Shown: positions 31,977-32,798 of the stretch, piece by piece
Layout of the letters: every line of letters begins with the position of its first letter
Numbering within the stretch: the first letter of the stretch is position 1
Source of the DNA: Nitrospirota bacterium
GTDB lineage: Bacteria; Nitrospirota; Thermodesulfovibrionia; Thermodesulfovibrionales; Magnetobacteriaceae
Reading direction: 5' to 3'
Assembly: GCA_015233725.1 (NCBI GenBank)
Contig: JADFXD010000030.1
Span: 1-32,798 of the forward strand
DNA: 32,798 nucleotides
Notes under the pieces: generated by a model
The model's input: the letters and a program-made list of their open reading frames with translations, nothing else
Database searches by the model: none
Told to the model about the DNA's origin: nothing
Position numbers and translations under genes: made by a program

Positions 31977-32370
31977 CAATTACCTCGCCGCTATAATAGA
32001 ATTCCTGATGGAGAGATTTAGCCCAAGAGTTGTGAACGCCCTAAAGCCAGCTTGGAAGTCGGCTTGTAAGTCGGCTTTTCTGGCAGCGTTTTTGCACACA
32101 CACACACACACACAGTCACTCGCCCTCTCTCACTTTCTCGATGCAACATTACACCTAACACATAGTCACTTTCTTACCACCGAGCCTTCGATCTCTACTC
32201 TTATGCCTTCCACTATGGAGGGTGAATTTTACCTGATTGCTGCAGATGTCTATTACCTTGATTTCAGCCGTTTTGCGCAGCCAGTTAATAGAATACGCAG
32301 GCCGGTTTCACTGGCGCTGCAGAACAAAAAAAGTTTTAGGAGAGGTTATTATGTTTCTAAAAAACGATAA
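31963..32370 (+). other. Open frame of doubtful coding value with low-complexity DNA
   Basis: The frame starts at ATG 31963, overlapping the MNT gene by 14 nt exactly as HEPN overlaps MNT at 5411. Only about the first 25 residues (MLGLDNYLAAIIEFLMERFS) look protein-like. Beyond that it encodes a duplicated AAGTCGGCTT unit (32056-32065 and 32068-32077), a (CA)10 tract (32095-32114, giving HTHTHT) and serine/leucine-rich sequence. It may be a partner gene replaced or broken by low-complexity DNA. Confidence 0.3.
32095..32114. repeat. (CA)10 dinucleotide tract
   Basis: Ten consecutive CA units, rare for a bacterial chromosome, in the low-complexity stretch after the second MNT gene. Slippage here would shift the frame of any gene reading through it. 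Confidence 0.95.
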
Positions 32371-32798
32371 CCAAAAGATGAAGTATCTCCAGTTACACGC
32401 AGGCGTGAGGGTGTTGTTTACCCTTATGCTGTTTGCGATGATTGGAGCAATGTGTTTTAACAATGCCGCCTATGCCGGGACGATCCAACTGCCGCAGACT
32501 GGACAGACAACATGCTACGATGCAAGCGGTAAATCCATCCCTTGCACTGGCACAGGGCAGGATGGAGCGTTACAGAATGGCGTGGCTTGGCCTAATCCGA
32601 GGTTTACAGACAATGGCGACAAGACAATTACTGACAACCTTACGGGACTGGTCTGGTCCAAAGTTGCCAGTACACCAACCGTAGGTAGCTGCACAGGCGG
32701 CAAGATGATATGGCAAGCAGCGCTGGATTACATAGTCTGTCTGAATAATTTGACAATGTCATATTTCATACCATACCACATCTGGAGGTACAATTGTC
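32351..32798 (+). CDS. Secreted DUF1566-domain protein, 3'-truncated by window edge
   Basis: ATG 32351 is preceded by AGGAGAGG. The frame is open to the window end (149 codons). A signal peptide is clear (LFTLMLFAMIGAMCFNNAAYA), followed by TIQLPQTGQTTCYDASGK and RFTDNGDKTITDNLTGLVWS, the start of a DUF1566/Lcl-type domain, then MIWQAALDYIVCLNN. The next residues (LTMSYFIPYHIWRYNC) do not look like the usual YNDWRLPN continuation, so a frameshift or an unusual insert near 32745 is possible. Related in its C-terminal domain type to the protein at 15281-16777. Confidence 0.85.
   Translation, partial: MFLKNDNQKMKYLQLHAGVRVLFTLMLFAMIGAMCFNNAAYAGTIQLPQTGQTTCYDASGKSIPCTGTGQDGALQNGVAWPNPRFTDNGDKTITDNLTGLVWSKVASTPTVGSCTGGKMIWQAALDYIVCLNNLTMSYFIPYHIWRYNC

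Noticed and set aside
1-32798. CRISPR arrays, tRNA or rRNA genes
   Set aside because: The dispersed hairpin repeats are not regularly spaced with unique spacers, and no cloverleaf or rRNA-like segment was recognised by eye.

Overview
The window looks like a chromosomal segment of a Gram-negative, probably anaerobic bacterium. I infer a Nitrospirota member close to the magnetotactic Thermodesulfovibrionia, from the protein style and the abundance of dispersed GC-hairpin repeats; no rRNA or marker confirms this. Most genes are housekeeping or signalling genes of moderate to high GC, with one clearly AT-rich accessory insert.

Layout. 1-1751: 3' part of a K+-independent H+-pyrophosphatase. 1921-10111: the widespread leuS-lptE-holA gene order, split by about 4 kb of accessory DNA carrying an MNT/HEPN pair and a 1043-aa AT-rich protein that joins a nitrilase-fold domain, a STAND-type NTPase and TPR repeats. 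10466-14960: small stress and metabolic genes (hsp20, phosphodiesterase, argJ), a Fic N-terminal fragment, a triple-TM2 membrane protein and a zinc-ribbon protein. 15281-23685 (minus strand): a cyclic-nucleotide-binding protein (probable CTG start), a secreted protein, a matrixin-like protease with a BACON domain, a 54-aa rubredoxin, a PAS histidine kinase coupled to it, a PAS/GAF/HD-GYP c-di-GMP phosphodiesterase and a secreted FG-GAP/DUF1566 protein. 24008-25882: uvrC. 26071-29369: an FHA/zinc-ribbon/Ser-Thr kinase overlapping a PP2C-FHA-cyclase-like fusion. 29464-29858: a transposase remnant. 30142-31608: rtcB with one in-frame UGA. 31638-end: a second MNT gene, low-complexity DNA and the start of a second DUF1566 protein.

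The strongest unexpected signals are as follows. (1) The rtcB UGA falls exactly at the universally conserved metal-ligand cysteine (residue 98) and is followed by a hairpin that fits the bacterial SECIS rules, so this may be a selenocysteine RNA ligase. (2) The nitrilase-STAND-TPR protein beside MNT/HEPN is a candidate defence or conflict system inside a core operon. (3) Ten copies of a double-hairpin repeat with a pyrimidine tail sit at gene borders, and eight of the ten tails lie within about 20 nt of a coding end. (4) A short palindrome is found in frame inside both leuS and uvrC.

Functionally, the centre of the window is rich in signal transduction (c-di-GMP, cyclic nucleotide, phosphorelay, Ser/Thr phosphorylation and dephosphorylation) together with secreted proteins. 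No tRNA, rRNA or CRISPR array was seen.
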